Shown: in pieces, positions 34,148 to 47,910 of the stretch | Position numbering within the stretch: the first letter of the stretch is position 1 | How the letters are laid out: each line of letters starts with the position of its first letter | Assembly (NCBI GenBank): GCA_034336665.1 | Contig: CM067576.1 | Location: 18,062,036 to 18,126,035, forward strand | Reading direction: 5' to 3' | DNA: 64,000 nt | DNA from: Luscinia megarhynchos | Taxonomy: Eukaryota > Chordata > Aves > Passeriformes > Turdidae | Program-made: the position numbers and the translations under genes | The notes under the pieces: generated by a model | What the model was told of the DNA's origin: nothing | Seen by the model: the letters and a program-made list of their open reading frames with translations, nothing else | The model's database searches: none

Positions 34148-37100
34148 GGGCATACTCCTCCCCACCTGAAAGAACAGGTACATTCTTCTGCCCAGCCTGG
34201 TTTTCTGCCTTTCTCATCTTGACAGCTTATTATGAATTAGATACTAAGACAGAATCTTACTTTGTCACTTCCACATCTAAAGTAAGTGTGTGTGTCTGAG
34301 GAATGCACTGAATGCAAGAAAAGTGCAGCACTATATTCACCTGGAAGGCATCAAGCACTTTCAGAGAAAGATTTTTAAGTGTAGGTGACAAGCAGAGATG
34401 TAAAATATCCAGCTGATATTACAAACTAAGAGTCATGTAAGATTAGTGGAAAGAAATTAGGATTCTAATTCTGCATTACACCCACCAACTCTCTTGTTAT
34501 GATCTCTCATCCAGCTTCTAAGGTGTGAATTAGATGATCAGTAGGATGAGCCTGTCAGCAGTGGCAGAAGGAAGACAGAAGTTTATTACCTGCACAGCAG
34601 TATGGAACAGCACACACTGCCAGCAGATTCTTACAGTTTACAGCCTGTTGATTTACAACCTTCCCATGTAAAAGTTCCAAGTATTTTATGGTCAAGGTTA
34701 AGCTTGAGGAAAATTGATCTAGTCATTATTTTTAACTCCCTTTTAGTTGTAAATAAATGGAGTATGTAGAGAAAGAGATATTCCATCTGTCTGAGCACCA
34801 TCCTGAAGAAGTGAGAGGAAAACCTCTTGCACACCCCTGTCACTGTTAGAATGCAGAAAACCATGCCAGATGGTAGCAAAGAAGTTTATTTCTGTTCAGA
34901 AAGTCCCTGTCCCTTCGTTATTCTGTGCTCACAAAAGTGGCACAGTCCTAGTGGCTCACATGAGTGCACAGAAGTGATTTGTAGGCCAGAGCTCATCTGT
35001 AGGTATAAATGCTTTCTGTTGAGTTCATCAGCCACTCAAAAAAACCCAAGAAAGTGCAAGAACATAAAAATTCCAAAGCTAACAGGAAGCTAAGTACTTG
35101 CTCACCTTGAGTCCACGTTGAAGCAGACACCTCAAAACACGTTCTGAAAGTTCCCAGTACCAGGTTAGTTGTGATAACTTGCTGCAGCCCAAAGCAGAGG
35201 TGCTGGCCACGAGCTGGAGGCTCTCCTGCAGCACACTGTGGGCTGTGCTGTGGGCACTCATGTCAGTGCACCAAGCACCAGCACCCATGAGCAGAGACAC
35301 AGCACACAGCCATGCTGTGACTGCTGTGGGAGCACAGAGGAGATACTGCAGTTCTGATAATGACTTCCTTTCAGCCAGCAAGTGTGTGACAGCCAGTCAG
35401 CTCTGCCACCTTCCCCAGGACAGCAGCTGTCTCTCAGAGCTCACAAAGGTAAATGCATACCAGAGCTGTCTTCAGTGTTAGTCTGGAAGCTGCTCTTTTG
35501 GCTCAATCTACCCACAGCTAGTTCTCTATACTCAAGGATAGCTCTCTGAGATCATTCCCGGGCATTGGCATGATGGATTTTTTTAAAAAAACAGCCACAA
35601 ATGGGCCAGAAAGAGGAGTAGCAAAGGGAGAAACATGTGTGGGCACCAGAAAATACAAACTCAGGCCTTTCAACCTGTTGTGTGACCATATACTTCTGGC
35701 AGTGCTCTTGTGTTCTCCAGTGCAGAAGATGAGCCACAGCAAAGCCAGGGATGGGAAGGGTGACGAGCTGAGACCCAACAAGGCACTTCAAGAGAATAAA
35801 GGAGGAAAAGGGGATAAGAGATTTGAGGAACAGAGAGTCAAATTTCAAGATTACATGGTAGTAGCTCTCAAAAAAGGTGGGAATATATAGGTGTTCAAAC
35901 CAAACTAAGACTATGAGTTACATATGAACGTTTGAATTGCAGTTGTCAAAAGAACTGCCTCATCATTTTGCTTTTCTTCTGTGAGAAACTTGACTCTTTT
36001 CCTTTATCCCACACCTTGTATATCACAGGCTGAAGCTGAAACACAGCAGTTTTCCCTAGGAATACCCAGGGTTGAACATTTTTCTCCGCTGTATTTGGGT
36101 AGAAGTGGAGGTGATAGGAAGTGGCATAGGAGCATTCGGGATTTATTGTGAATATCAGTGTATTTTTCAAAACCAGTTTCAGATAGAAACAAAAGCAGAG
36201 TTAGGAAAACTCTGATGTATTCCGCTCTGCTCAACTACTGACAGATGGTTTGAGCTAATGCTTTTGCAAAGAAGTTTATCAGTCTGAGTACTCTATGTGA
36301 CATTTAGACAGAAGCTCCTTCTCAGCAGCACAAAGACTCAGCTGGCTCACTTGTCCAGGTGCCCACAAATGTTAGAGTAAGGGCAAGAGGCCAGCAAGAG
36401 TCAAGGACTCGAACTCCAGCACCAGCATCTCCTTTTAGTGACTGTGATCTTCCAGAGAGCACATTCATTACCCACTGGTTATGACTAACTGGAAGGGTGC
36501 AGAATTTCAAGGACTTTTGCCTGTTTCTGCCCACGATAATTTGAGTCCTCCTCCTCTGCTTAAAAATGTATAGATTTTATATTCTATAGTAGTAGGGCAC
36601 TTTAAAGTCTCTCTGTAGAAAGTACTGATGAGTTTGAATTATAATTACAATGGTTTCAACACACAGTTTGCTAGCAGTTCACTTTTGTAAGCTGGTCAAT
36701 ATAAACAAAACCCACAACAGTCAGTGGAAACTGAAAGTGCAGCTAGGAGTTCCCCAGGCCCAAAGCAAGGTCCAGCTGTCCCAGATATTGCTGGCTAGCT
36801 CTCCATATGCTGTGCTTGAGGTTCAGCACACACCCTTCTTAGAGCTCCATGAAGTCTGGCAACAGAAATTTGGTTTTTCTTAAGATAACACACACTTGTG
36901 GAATTTACAGTGTACTGACAGTGCAAACTCCTATGAAGCATCATGCTCTATAAATCCTATAGCATTATGCAGTACTATTAAAATAATGGAGGTTAAACTT
37001 TTTTCTCACGAGAATATTAAGTGTATTTTCTTTGTTTAGCAACCCACATGTTAGTGTTAAGAACTAACCTATTGTAACAAACAGTCAGTAGTCCCTGTTG

Positions 37101-39094
37101 GAAATTATTAAGAGACAGCCTCATCTATCTCACCATTACAGCAAAGCAAGCAGCAGATCTCATAAGGACCAGAGCTTCATGAAGTAAGTGTATGCTGTAT
37201 TTCTTACAAAGGGGGACATGGCAGAAGCAGCTGTAATGAAGCCATAATTGTGGTTCAAACTACAGTTGGAATGCCAGCTTCACCTGAAGTTCTAACATAT
37301 TAATGTGGAGTTAACTTCATCGCTTTTTCAGCATAATTCACAGTATTTTAATGTAAATTTCATCAGAAATACAACTAGACATTACGACAATTTGTTCTAA
37401 ATCATTCAAATATTCCCAAACTTTCCCTCTCCTTAGGAGTCAGCAGTGTGCCACTCCCCCCTCATGGCATGAGTACAGCTCACAGTACACTGGAGACTGG
37501 GCACTGGGAAGAAGCAGCTACCCAAACCCAGGAACCTCCCTCTCCTAAAGCTTCCTTCTTCAATGCTCTGTTTAACCACGTTGTTAAATAGAATCTGCCC
37601 TTAGATGCATTCAGGCAGACAATGAAAGGATTAAAAAAAATCCAGGTGTGCAGATGGACCAATTCATAGTGGACTTTGTCAGAGCTGGAGACAGGATATT
37701 ACCTGCACATCAGGTACCATCTAACACCTCTCTGTGATAGGAGCACACAGCCAGAATACATGGCACAAAGCCAGAATACATGGATTTTTATACTGTCACT
37801 CTGTCTTGCTTGCACAATTTGACCATTTCAATAGCCCTGGCAAAGTCAGAGCTGGTAGGGAAAGCATTTGCTACCCAATCTGCCCCAACTTCAAACTGCT
37901 TTGCATCAGCCATCACCAGGTACCTCTTATCTCATGCAAACACAAAAGAGGAGAAATGCTCACAGCAGCAGGAGGTAGGAAAAGCAAACACATGCACGAG
38001 AACCAAAATAAAGCACACAGACAATGAACTAAAAGTTCTGTAACTTTTTCCCTCCATTTATAGTACTTGCTACTAATCTTCAAGATCCTTCAAACCTTGT
38101 ACAAAGTGTTGGCAGGTAATTAATAAGAGGTCAGCAAGCTCACCTCTTCCAGTTTGTCATGAGCTCTGAAGCAGAAAGGAATAATTGTTCTCTATCTCTG
38201 GTAGCTGAAGGTTATTTTAACAACCGTGTATTTCTTGCTTACCATGAAAAATGACTCTCAAGTTTCTAAAAAAAGCAGCTGTTCAATATTCAGGAATATT
38301 CAGGCACACTGTAAATACTCTTCCTATTAAACAATGAGACTGTCTGCACAGATATGCTTTGATTTATAGAGCTCACTGTCTAAAATTCATCCCTTCTGCT
38401 TACATTTAATATTTGCATGCTTCTACATGAATTACATTGTTTATAAAAACAGAGAGGTAACAAGAATTAAGATCTCTTTAGCAGTCAGCTCCTTCAAATG
38501 ATATTCTACAAAGCATATTTACATTTCAATCAGCAATGTTTTCATAAAACATACTTGAGAATAGAGAGCAAGACCAAGAAGATCTGTTAAAAATAAATAT
38601 TCTGAAAGAGGGCTAAATTGATTATGACAGAAACATCCACCCAAATAAGTTCGGTAAGGTTTTTGGATTTTCTGTTAATAATAGCCAATAGCTAAAAATA
38701 AGCCACGATATTTCTAGAAATTAGAACAAATTGAGAGGATATAATGATAAACTTACTAAAATGCAAACCTTTCATTCAGAGCTTTGGGATGTGAGCTGCA
38801 GTTTACTAAAGCACATAAATCTGTACTGAAGTTCTTGAAACAATCTTAAACATAAACAAAGAATGGTTTAAGATTATGTCACATTTATTTTCAGAGTTGC
38901 AATGAGAGCTACAATACTATATAGACATTTAAATACATTTCATTTGCCCAAAGAAAGCATATAATGTTATTTCAGCTACCTTTCAGTTCCCCAGATACTC
39001 AAACGCTGCACATGCACATACAGATTAAAGTAAAAGCTTCTGCAGCAACTGCCTTTCAGAATAAAATATTTTTTTCCATTTCTTAATGTCCTAC
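34148..39094 (-). other. KCNIP4: KCNIP4 intron just downstream of the KIS-type exon
   Basis: Non-coding. A strong minus-strand donor-like AAG|GTGAGC sits at 35108/35107 after an open frame, but its phase and peptide do not match KCNIP4. A consensus MEF2-like site (CTAAAAATAA) is at 38692-38701. A short duplication (AGCCAGAATACATGG twice) is near 37750-37783. No mobile element was recognised. Confidence 0.6.
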
Positions 39095-39194
39095 CTTCAA
39101 AGTTGTCTTCTAGGAGACCCATATTCTCAAGCACCTTCACAAATCCAACTATTATCACCAGTACAACAATCATTTCAAGTCCCTCCAAGTTCAT
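39095..39194 (-). CDS. KCNIP4: KCNIP4 alternative first coding exon (KChIP4a 'KIS' N-terminus)
   Basis: Encodes 33 residues plus one base: MNLEGLEMIVVLVIIVGFVK, then VLENMGLLEDNFE. This corresponds to the KChIP4a isoform, whose first ~34 residues form the K-channel inactivation suppressor domain. As I recall it, the human form starts MNLEGLEMIAVLIVIVLFVK and continues LLEQFGLIEAGLE, also 33 residues. The exon ends GAA G before a GTAGGA donor, the same phase 1 as the 3.3 kb exon, so both can splice to one common exon. Residues 8-22 are strongly hydrophobic. Compared with human, position 17 is Gly instead of Leu and position 21 is Val instead of Leu. The 5' flank is AT-rich with no CpG island. 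The sequence just before the ATG (TTTTTCAAG) could pass for a weak acceptor, but a first exon is the simpler reading. Confidence 0.9.
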
Positions 39195-40356
39195 CTTGAA
39201 AAATTATTTATGTAAAAGCATCTTTTCTTAGGGAGAGTCCTGACTTCAGAGTTAGACTTTAATTAAAAAGCCCTCCAAGTCCAAGACATGCCACACAACC
39301 AGATTAATACAATGCTGAAGAAGCCCAGAATATTCGCACCATAAAACATCTCCATTGACAGCCAGACGAACACAGGAATGTAAGGAGTCAAATCTTACCA
39401 TGTCTGCATCACTTGCCTGCATGGATACAGATGTTTCAGTCTCTAAGGCAACAGAATATACACTAACCACTTTGTTTAGCATTTCCTCTCTGTCACAGTC
39501 AAAATCCACCAGATCTCTTTGATACCTAGTACAATTTTTCACACTGAATTGCAGCTTTAGAGGGATCTTAAATAACACAGAGGAAAAAGTCCAAATACTT
39601 CTCTTTGCCTGACAGTAAGTTCAGAAAACTCAGAGCAAAATCATTTCGTTAAAAAGATGCCCTATTTCTGTATTTTGCTGTTAACTGGAACACAGTTACA
39701 AAAGATTAGCTATTTTTTCAAGTAGCTTCTTTTCCAAAACTGCAAACACATTCACAGGAACCTAGTAAAATCTGAAATATTATTAGAAGCACCTTGTTAG
39801 GGGGAAATCTGATTAAGCCCGAGGGGTCTGTGGGAAGCATGTGGGAAGTGGGATTCCTCCCACTGCACAGCCTGGGGGCTCTGCAGATGTTGAACACCTG
39901 CCCTGGGGGCAGGTCACTGCTGCTCCCACAGCTGTCCTGTGCAAGGAGAGCCAACACCTGCACCAAGGACACGGCATGGCCACGGCCAGCACGGCGTGCA
40001 GCGACTCTCCTGCTCAGGAGGCACCTCCAGGAGCACCCAGAAACACGAGGAATTGCTTCCCAGCCTTGGACATGACAGCCAGGAACAGATTCTCTGGGGG
40101 ACCTTACTCGGAGCCCCCAATAGCAGCCATTAGCAAGGACTTGTCTGTCCTTCCTAGTTACCTTCCCTTAGCTCTCAGATTTGCAGCCAGACGTGCACAG
40201 AATTACAAAAACATCCCCTGCATCCTCTGGAAAATAGGGCCACTTGTTCTGGTAAATTGTGATTACTTGGTCTGTAGTGACTAAGAATTCTGTGCACAAT
40301 ATCAAGTACTCTACTAATCATTCTTTTAACTCATTTTGGGGCAATCAAACCTGGAA
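39195..40356 (-). other. KCNIP4: 5' UTR/promoter side of the KIS-type exon and further intron
   Basis: In the minus direction this lies upstream of the ATG at 39194. It is AT-rich next to the exon, with no TATA box I can place confidently. At 39780-40120 it becomes GC-richer with several CpGs. The transcription start of the KChIP4a form should be somewhere here, but I cannot fix it. A 108-codon minus-strand open frame at 39252-39578 has no recognisable similarity. Confidence 0.45.
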
Positions 40357-40910
<554 letters not shown>

Positions 40911-42024
40911 CATCTATATAAAACTAAGAGCATACATTACTACTGTAATTATTAAGCAACTGCATTACTAAAACTCCTCTGGAAGCCTGAAATGCAGCTT
41001 GCTGTTTCAGTTACTGGTGTTTGACTGTTTGTGTACTTCTACCTTCTGCTGATGCTTTATGCTGCAGTCTCCCAGGACACTCCTGCCCAGCTACACCGAG
41101 CACTGAGATGATGCTGCCAGTCCAAGTCTGTCTGTGTGATGAAAGGGGACCCTCCTGAGCTGCACAGTGGACCCTGTGCTGCTGCTCACAGAAGGATAGG
41201 TCCCACAGATTCTTCTGAAAGCTGTAAATGTTTTTCTTAATGACTTCACTAAACCTGTGCTGTGCAGCAAGATGTCCCTGAAGGCCTGAGTGAAGCTGTT
41301 CCCTGTATGAGTATTCCAATATGTTAATATTTATTAATATTTTAGAAGTATAAATTCCTTATCAATATAATTAGCATCCACAGCTTTTCTCAGGTACCTC
41401 CATCCCAAAATAAATCCTATACATTTCTCTTCATTATTGAACTTCACTTGACCATCTCACAGCCCTTGTGGAAATTCTCATTGAGCCTAAACACTCCTGA
41501 GAGGAGGGTAAGAACTTACTGAAATATGAAATCCAAATTACCATGGAAATCCATCCACCTTTGGGACAGTCCAGACTTATTATAATTATATAATTATTAT
41601 AATTTAGAGCAATAAACAATGGTTGAGTACAGAAAACAAAAGAAAGAAAGAAACACTACCTGATGGAAATGGACTGGGACAGAGGGTAAAAAGAAGAAAG
41701 TAACTTAATCTTATTTTTGGTCAGGTTTAAAATCTCTGCTCCTACTTAAAATGAAATGAGCTCTGTGATGCCAATAAGCTTTGAAAATTAATTTTATTCC
41801 TGTTTGGGAAAGAGGATTTCTCACAGTCCAGTTCACTTGTACCTCTTTTCTGGTTTACTGCTGTTCTCAGCTGATCCACCAACATAACCAATTAATATAC
41901 ATTTTTTTTTCTTGTTAAGAGATCTGTTCTGTAGAAAATAAAATGTTCCACAGAAATTGATTTTTTTCTTTTTTTAAAGAAAGCTGCATTTCCAGAGCAG
42001 CCCAGCTCTTTGCATACCCAGGCA
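40911..42024 (-). other. KCNIP4: Intron, no gene seen
   Basis: Intronic. AT-rich palindromic runs (TTATAATTATATAATTATTA, near 41580) and poly-T tracts are present. No exon or repeat family was recognised before the CR1 copy. Confidence 0.6.
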
Positions 42025-42472
42025 TCTTCCCTTCCTCAGAGGGATGGAGCACCTTTCCTAAAAGGAAGGACTGAGAGAACTGGGATTGTCCATCCTAGAA
42101 AAGAGAAGGCTTCAGAGAACTAATTGTGTCATTCCAGTGCCTGAAGGGAACTTACACAAAAGATGGGGCAAAACTGTTTGCAAGTGCCTGGAGTTACAGG
42201 ACAAAGAGGGAATAAGTTCAAATTGAGAGTTTAGATTAGATATTAGGAAAAAATTCTTCCCTGTGAGGGTGGGAGGCCCTGGCTCAGGGTGCCCATACAG
42301 CTGTGGCTGCCCCTGGATCCCTGGCAGTGCCCAAGGCCAGGCTGGACACTGGGGCTGGAGCAGCCTGGGACAGTGGGAGGTGTCCCTGCCCACAGCAGGG
42401 AGTCTGGAACTACATGCCCTTTAAAGTCCCCATCCTACCCAAACCATTCTATAATTCTGTGACTCTGTGGAT
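42025..42472 (+). mobile_element. CR1 LINE 3' part (end of ORF2 and tail)
   Basis: About 450 bases matching the CR1 3' region: GGGATGGAGCACC, GAGAAGGCTTCAGAG, TTAGATTAGATATTAGG, TTCCCTGTGAGGGTGGGAGG, GGAGGTGTCCCTGCCCA and the terminal AAACCATTCTATAATTCTGTG. It is 5'-truncated, carries small indels and has no intact frame. It is a relatively well preserved copy compared with the one at 52.7 kb. Confidence 0.93.
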
Positions 42473-45400
42473 TTGAGAGGGAAAGTCCAGGTTCTGCTTT
42501 ATCCCACATGGAGCAGAGAAATGCCCTTGCTCTGCACACAGGTCCAGTCAGGGCCTTTCCCACCCTGGAAGAGCAAACAGGGGACTTCAACAGACTCTGC
42601 CTTCCCCTTATGGCACTTCTGTTAATGAGTTATTGGTTGCTCTGCAACCTGAAGGCTACATGAGGTTTCCTCTTTTTTCAGGCAAAAAAGAGCAATTTTT
42701 TAAACCTAGAGCACTTCCCAGCTGTTCCCTGACCAGCCCAATCCACCAGTAACAGTGTCTTTGGGGAGAGACGGGGGAGAGAGAGAAAAGAGAACCTACT
42801 CCAATAAACTCCAATCAAAACTTATTTAGCCTGGGTAAGCTGCAGGCTGTGTTTCCTGCTGTAACCTTCTCACAGCAATAGATCATATTTGTAACAAACT
42901 CTAAATAGAATTTTCAGTTGTGCTTTTTTGAGCCTGAGCAATCCACTGTGCAGGAAACCACTGCTGTCAACAAAGAAAGACAGGAGTGTTCTGGGAGGAG
43001 AATATCCACCTACCACTATCCAATTCAGCCATGCACATGCAGAGCAGGAGGGGCACTGCTGCCCATACTCCTCCCCTCTGTCCAAGGAGGAAGGCTGGGG
43101 GCCTGGCATCCTCTGGCACTGGATAAAGCCTGAATGCTGCAGAACTCAGCATCAAGATGCCTCCTGGCACGTAACGTGCTGGGCAAAATGCTGAGGAGCA
43201 CAGGGACAGATGGCTCATGCCAGTGCCACCACCTCACTCCTGAGCAGCACCTCCCTTTGCTCCCAGCAAACAAGGAGAGATGTCAATCACAGGTGCATCA
43301 GAAAGTGGGAATCATAGCAAGAGGAAAAGCACCAAGCAGTGTCTGTTTGTTAGTTAAACTTTCCTGTACAGCTACTGTTAAGGGCACATCTAAGATTTGG
43401 TCCCACAGTGTCATTCACAGTGCAGATGAACTGTTCCTCTCATTTCTACCTGTCATTTTGCCCCTACAAAAACCTCCTGCATTTTTATCTTTCTCTTTAA
43501 ACCTCGGAAACTGGACCAAGCCCAAAGAGGAGAGGATGACCAGTTTGGTACCACAGCAGCACTCTGACAAGGGCAGCAACTGACAGCAAAGCCCCCGAGA
43601 TTGCCCTGCTCTGATCAAGCCCAACCGTTCCTGATGGCCTTAGAATTACCTTTGACAGCAGCCAGAAACAAGGAGATGGCTGCAGAACCTCCCCAGCACT
43701 TGCAGGGTCCAGCAGGGATGGCAGCAACACAGCAGGGCTGCAGACCTTCCCTCTGCTCCCCAGCCCTTCACTGCACACCAAAAAGAAAAATACAGTGCCA
43801 GCTGCCATGGGAGGCTTTTTGAAAATCAGGGTATTACACAACTGGACAGCTAAATCAGAATAGAGATTCCCAAGTTAGTCCATATGGTTCTGTTCTTCAG
43901 TTCTTATATTGTTTTGCCCCATCTAGACAGTAATCAGGCTCTCAGTTGAGTTTTGCTGCAGCAGACACTGGCTGAGCCATCATTTTATTAATAGCATGAT
44001 TACAGTATAAATATTTTATTCCATGGTGTGTGTAGGAGGCTTCATTTTTCCTTGGATTCTTTGTGTGTGCATCCTTTTTAAATACAGCTCTGTTAAGGCA
44101 AATGTGTCAGTTCCAGCTCTTTCAATATTTTCTTTAATGTTCTCAGTATTTTCTCAATTGCTGATAAAGATTAATTAATGTGCCGATACATTCCATGAAT
44201 AAAATTTACACAGAACAATATAATTTTTCTCTAATGGGGTCATACAAAAGGATGCAGTAAGAATGTAATTAAAAATAAAATTCTAAAACCTCACGAAATC
44301 TTCCATGGTGCAGAGTTCTGAGACAGATGCTGGGGCAGATACTGTCCATAAATAGCCAGCATTTTCAAAAGCATTCCCTCTTCATTTCTCTCCTAAATCC
44401 TCATCATCTTTTCTGCACCCAGTGGAAGGACCATATGAACTGAATACCAATTTCAGCTCCAGTGGGTCTACAGGAAATTATTTTTATATGTTTCTTTAAA
44501 TTGGAGCTTCTTTCCATAATACCATTTATAACTTTGGCTACATTAGATGTTTATTTTAAAGGCTTTGTTTTTATTTGGCAGTGTTCATACTTACATCTAA
44601 AAACCTTTGAGAGAGGCATTCATACATTTCAAACAGAAATGCTGAAATACAAGTCTGCTTTTCATGGCAATGAGATGTGATGAATGGCATTTTCACATTC
44701 AACCCCTCTGACACCAGCAGTTCCAGAGCTCCTTAAAATACACCACACAACCTTGTTATACTACAGGATATTTCTTACAGTGCAGTGTGCCTGGTTCAAG
44801 TGATGCTTACTGCCCACGGAGACAGTGAATAAATTGTTTAAGGAGTGTAGAAACCCGTCCTTGTGCAAAACTCTCCAAGCCAAGGCTGGTGAACGAATGT
44901 GAAGGAATGTGGAGGGGGAACACAGCCAGGTACCTAAGGCATGAGCTCAGTACAGCACATTTAAAAAGGCACAGAAGTAACACATGCCATGACAGAGTCA
45001 ATGGTACACAGAAGTATTAGAGGCTGATAAGGGTTGTAGAGGAAAAGGATTTGCTCAGACGGGTTTTGGAAACCAAACTGATTTCAAAAGCCAAAAATGC
45101 ATGGTTGGAATCAAAAGGCTTCAAAGGAACAGCCTCAAAGTAAAGTAGTAAAACTTGAATTTTATGGTCTGAAGTAAATGTAGGATTCAAGCTGAGTTAT
45201 AAAACTGGTTATAAAAGTGGAAAACTGTTCAAAAGTGGATGTAAATGTGCATTGAGGTTGTTATGTCTAGGATGTCCAAACAGACAGGTAAGCATGACCA
45301 AAGCCACTGTCATCTTTCAGGAGAAAAAAAGTAAGAGACAGAAATGTAGCATGTGTGAATCCAGTTATACATCTTGCTGACCTCAACTATCAGCTTCACT

Positions 45401-47905
45401 CACTTCAGAAGGGAGGTACAGGCTAGCCTGGGAAAATAGTCCCTTGATATGCCATGCTCAAAAGGGTAGTGGTGATACAGCTGCAAAGAACACATGACTT
45501 CTCAGTTGATAAAAACCATCCTAACATCAGTCAGCAGATGGGGAAAGGGAAAGAGCAAAGGGAAAAGGAAAAGGAGAAAGGGAAGGAAAATAGGAAATGG
45601 GAAAAGCCAAGCATAAGTTTCTCAGCATTCATATAACATTTTGCTGGCAGATCTGAATAATAACTGAAACATAACCAAGTGCACAAAATCTAGAGTAGTG
45701 CAGAATTAATCAATAATTTGAGGACAGGCAGTAGCTTTTGCTATATCTACTTGAAATATGAAAAAAAAATGTATTTGGATAGTGAAGAGTTTTAAAATTC
45801 CCAAATGACTGCAAAACAGCATGCCTTGTGTACCATTTTCTGTATACTGATCTTCAATACCTGTCCTGCATTATAATAGCACTAATCTGAAGAGATACCA
45901 CAACATGGGTGTACAGGAATATTGCTGAAAGTTTTTTTGTTACTGTACATGCACAGGAATCATAGATTAGGACAAGAAAATCCTTCACAGTATGGATTTC
46001 CAAAGAAGCCACGTTTGATTTAGAGAGACAACACCAGGATGTGAATGTAATTGTTCCTGGAGATAATGGGAGAACAAAAAAAAAGAGGAAGAAAATTTCA
46101 AAGGAAATAATTTTCAGCTTTAATACAATAATCATACCACTGTCTTAATGGAGCCCCTCATTCCAGTGCTTGGAGCTTGCAAGGGAAGCACTTTGGCTGC
46201 TAGAACAGTTGCCACAGAACATGGGTTAGGTGGGAAGCATGGCTTGCCAGCCCAGTAACAGCATTTTATTGACTTCTAGCAAGGTCCTGCTGCCAGGTGA
46301 TTAATAAAAGAAAATCAGCTCTGAATGATCCACAAATTAAGCTTTTCACGTTATGACCTGTTAATTTGGCCCTATTCAAGTGAAGGTACTGTAAATTTTA
46401 TATCTGGAAATTGTCATAACTAAAGAACCCATCTAAATGATCAACCAAAAAAAAAGCATAAAAAGTTGTATTATACTCAGTAATATAAATATTTTATATT
46501 GTTCCCACCCAGTCCTAGTTAAAGGATGGACCAAAGAAACAACAGCCTGCATAACAGTTCTCAGTAAACATATTTGTGTTCTGTGACATTCACAGCTGAC
46601 CTAAAGATCCCTCTGTGTCTCACAGCCATAGCAATCTGCCATTACAGTACTCAGTCTATCTTAGTTTCAATTTACAGTATCAATCTCAAAAAAGAAAAAT
46701 ACTCTGACCTTGTTAACAGGCTGGGGCAGCTGGAGGAAGGCTTATTTGTTCACTTACATTCCCAAACTGCACAGTTGAAACAGACCAATCCAGACTTACC
46801 TGCAAGAAAACGACATACAAACCTGGGTTACAACTTCAAACTTAATAAAACTGTCACTGAAGAGTGCAAATGAATAATGGTTCCCCGAAAAATGTTACAG
46901 TACTTAGAATTAAAATAACTATTTGTAGCATAATGAATAATTTATTTAACTGTACTTTTCTCCTAGCTCCTAAATAATTAAAAGAGCTTTATTTTAACCT
47001 GATAATTTAACTACAAAAAGGTTGCACTGTCAAAGGGCAAAAATATCTGTTGTCTTTCTTATTACAAAGTATTGTTTTATCTGTGCATTGAGCCTTCTCC
47101 TCCAACCCCGGCATTCCCTGGCACAGCCGCTTTACAATGCAGCAGATTTCGGCACTGTTTAAAACAGCATGACGGAGTGCAAGGCTGAGCAGACTGGAAA
47201 AGATGGGCTTTGTGCACTTCTCAATGACCTTTTAAGTAGAAGAAAGGTCAGAAGGCACCATCCACATGGTGAACTTCTGTTCCTACCACGGAAGCAAGTA
47301 CCCAACTATCAACTGGAGTCAGGTGAGCTTTTATAACAAAGCCCTCACATCAGTCTCCCAGCAGATTTCATTACAGAATGAGATTTGGGTGAAGAATATT
47401 TGAGTGAAGCATTTTTTTCCATCTGCCAAAAGACAGTAAATTTATTAATGGTGGTTTGATAATCATCACGAGAAGACCCTTTCCATGCTGGGTGGCACAC
47501 AGCCATTCCAAGTGAAATATCATACCTGAGTTTCCCAGGTTTCTACCCCCACTGGCTGCCCAATGCACTGAGGTGAGTTAGACTGTACAGCACAGAACGA
47601 TTCTGCATCAAGTCCCAGAGTGGCAGTGTGACAAACGGTCCCACTCACACACAGCCTCTCCTCCCTCCAGGGAACAGTCCCAGACTGGCAGTGACAGTCC
47701 CACAGCAGGCCCTCCCTCTCTACTCCGCAGGTGACACAATACAGCCAGTGGATTACTGCCCGTGTTTGTGGCACTAATCTCCCTTCAGCCTGAAGGCTCT
47801 TGTCCCCACCTAGTGGCACCGGAGCCTCGCAGGTGACAGAGCGCAGAGCCGCAGCCCGGCTGCGCCGGCAGTGCCGCTGGCTCTGAACCCCGTTACCGTG
47901 CGCAG
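42473..47905 (-). other. KCNIP4: Intron, no gene seen
   Basis: Mostly AT-rich intron. A purine-rich run (GGGAAAGG/AAAAGGAGAAAGG) lies at 45537-45608. Near 47800-47905 the sequence turns CpG-rich as it enters the minisatellites. No splice-flanked exon with recognisable similarity was found. Confidence 0.6.
45537..45608. repeat. Purine-rich (GGGAAA-type) low-complexity tract
   Basis: Seventy bases almost entirely A and G, built from imperfect GGGAAA, AAAGG and GGAGAAAGG units. Low-complexity sequence with no gene content. Confidence 0.85.
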
Positions 47906-47910
47906 CCCCG

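Noticed and set aside
35107..35381. Minus-strand open frame ending in a strong AAG|GTGAGC donor
   Set aside because: The 100-codon frame ends in phase 0, not the phase 1 needed for KCNIP4. The phase-1 frame has no start codon and no known peptide.
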